Assembly: GCA_964017195.1 (NCBI GenBank)
Contig: OZ024890.1
Coordinates: forward strand, 66,514,367-66,578,366
Length of the DNA: 64,000 bases
From: Siderastrea radians
Lineage: Eukaryota > Cnidaria > Anthozoa > Scleractinia > Rhizangiidae
Direction of reading: 5' to 3'
Shown here: piece after piece, positions 63,960 through 64,000 of the stretch
Layout: each line of letters starts with the position of its first letter
How positions within the stretch are numbered: the first letter of the stretch is position 1
Made by a program: the position numbers and the translations under genes
Notes under the pieces: model-generated
What the model saw: only the letters and a program-made list of their open reading frames with translations
The model's database searches: none
What the model was told of the DNA's origin: nothing

Positions 63960-64000
63960 CTCGGGCTCAGATGCATGCAAGTCCCGTCGAGGCGTCGCGA
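63960..64000 (-). CDS. Partial exon of an unidentified gene at the right edge
   Basis: The minus strand reads an open frame (RRLDGTCMHLSPR) ending CCCGAG|GTAAGA, a good donor. It may be an upstream exon of the gene ending at 62686. Too short to identify. Confidence 0.35.

Overview
The window looks like a gene-poor, repeat-rich stretch of an animal nuclear genome, most probably an anthozoan cnidarian such as a stony coral. This is inferred from intron-split animal genes, very many fold-back and MITE-type elements, a Penelope-like relic and tRNA-derived SINEs; the species itself cannot be read from the sequence. A 200-bp assembly gap lies at 29810-30009.

Region 1-27357 (minus strand) holds most of an ionotropic glutamate receptor gene of NMDA type. 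Seven exons can be chained with consistent splice phases: signal peptide and amino-terminal domain (26935-27357, 8436-9043), end of that domain plus ligand-binding S1 (4757-5406), M1 (4055-4219), pore loop and M3 (2947-3149), S2 (1470-1648) and S2-M4 (1-340, running off the window). Its introns are packed with MITEs and palindromes, including a nested complex at 6475-8322.

The standout object is a complete, apparently young Maverick/Polinton (adintovirus-like) element of 15,617 bp at 9762-25378 inside the first intron of that receptor gene. It has 350-bp terminal inverted repeats that I read as identical, a perfect 6-bp target-site duplication (GGATTA), and open reading frames throughout: protein-primed DNA polymerase B, a small NUMOD/SAP-like protein, chromodomain integrase, parvovirus-type phospholipase A2 protein, a 50-residue zinc-ribbon protein, adenain-like protease, three tandem paralogues sharing an N-terminal domain (one a minor-virion-protein candidate), major capsid protein, a small basic protein, penton-like minor capsid protein, a PPxY-bearing protein, and, on the opposite strand past a 16-unit GC-rich minisatellite, a packaging ATPase and a phage-like fibre protein. 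Together these form a replication (PolB), integration (INT), assembly (capsid proteins, PRO, ATPase) and probable entry (fibre, PLA2) kit. The element sits inside an older TTAA-flanked piggyBac-type non-autonomous element (9450-25646).

Region 32121-50911 (minus strand) is a complete DNMT2/TRDMT1 tRNA cytosine-5 methyltransferase gene in 13 exons (428 codons plus stop), with phases that agree at every junction; its introns hold a large fold-back element, pogo-, mariner- and hAT-like non-autonomous elements and SINEs.

Region 51000-64000 contains further repeats, a 5'-truncated Penelope-like GIY-YIG ORF with a hammerhead-like motif next to it, a recent 321-bp tandem duplication, a possible first exon pair of an unidentified gene (60570-60757), and the last exon (62686-62788) and another partial exon (63960-64000) of one or two unidentified minus-strand genes.
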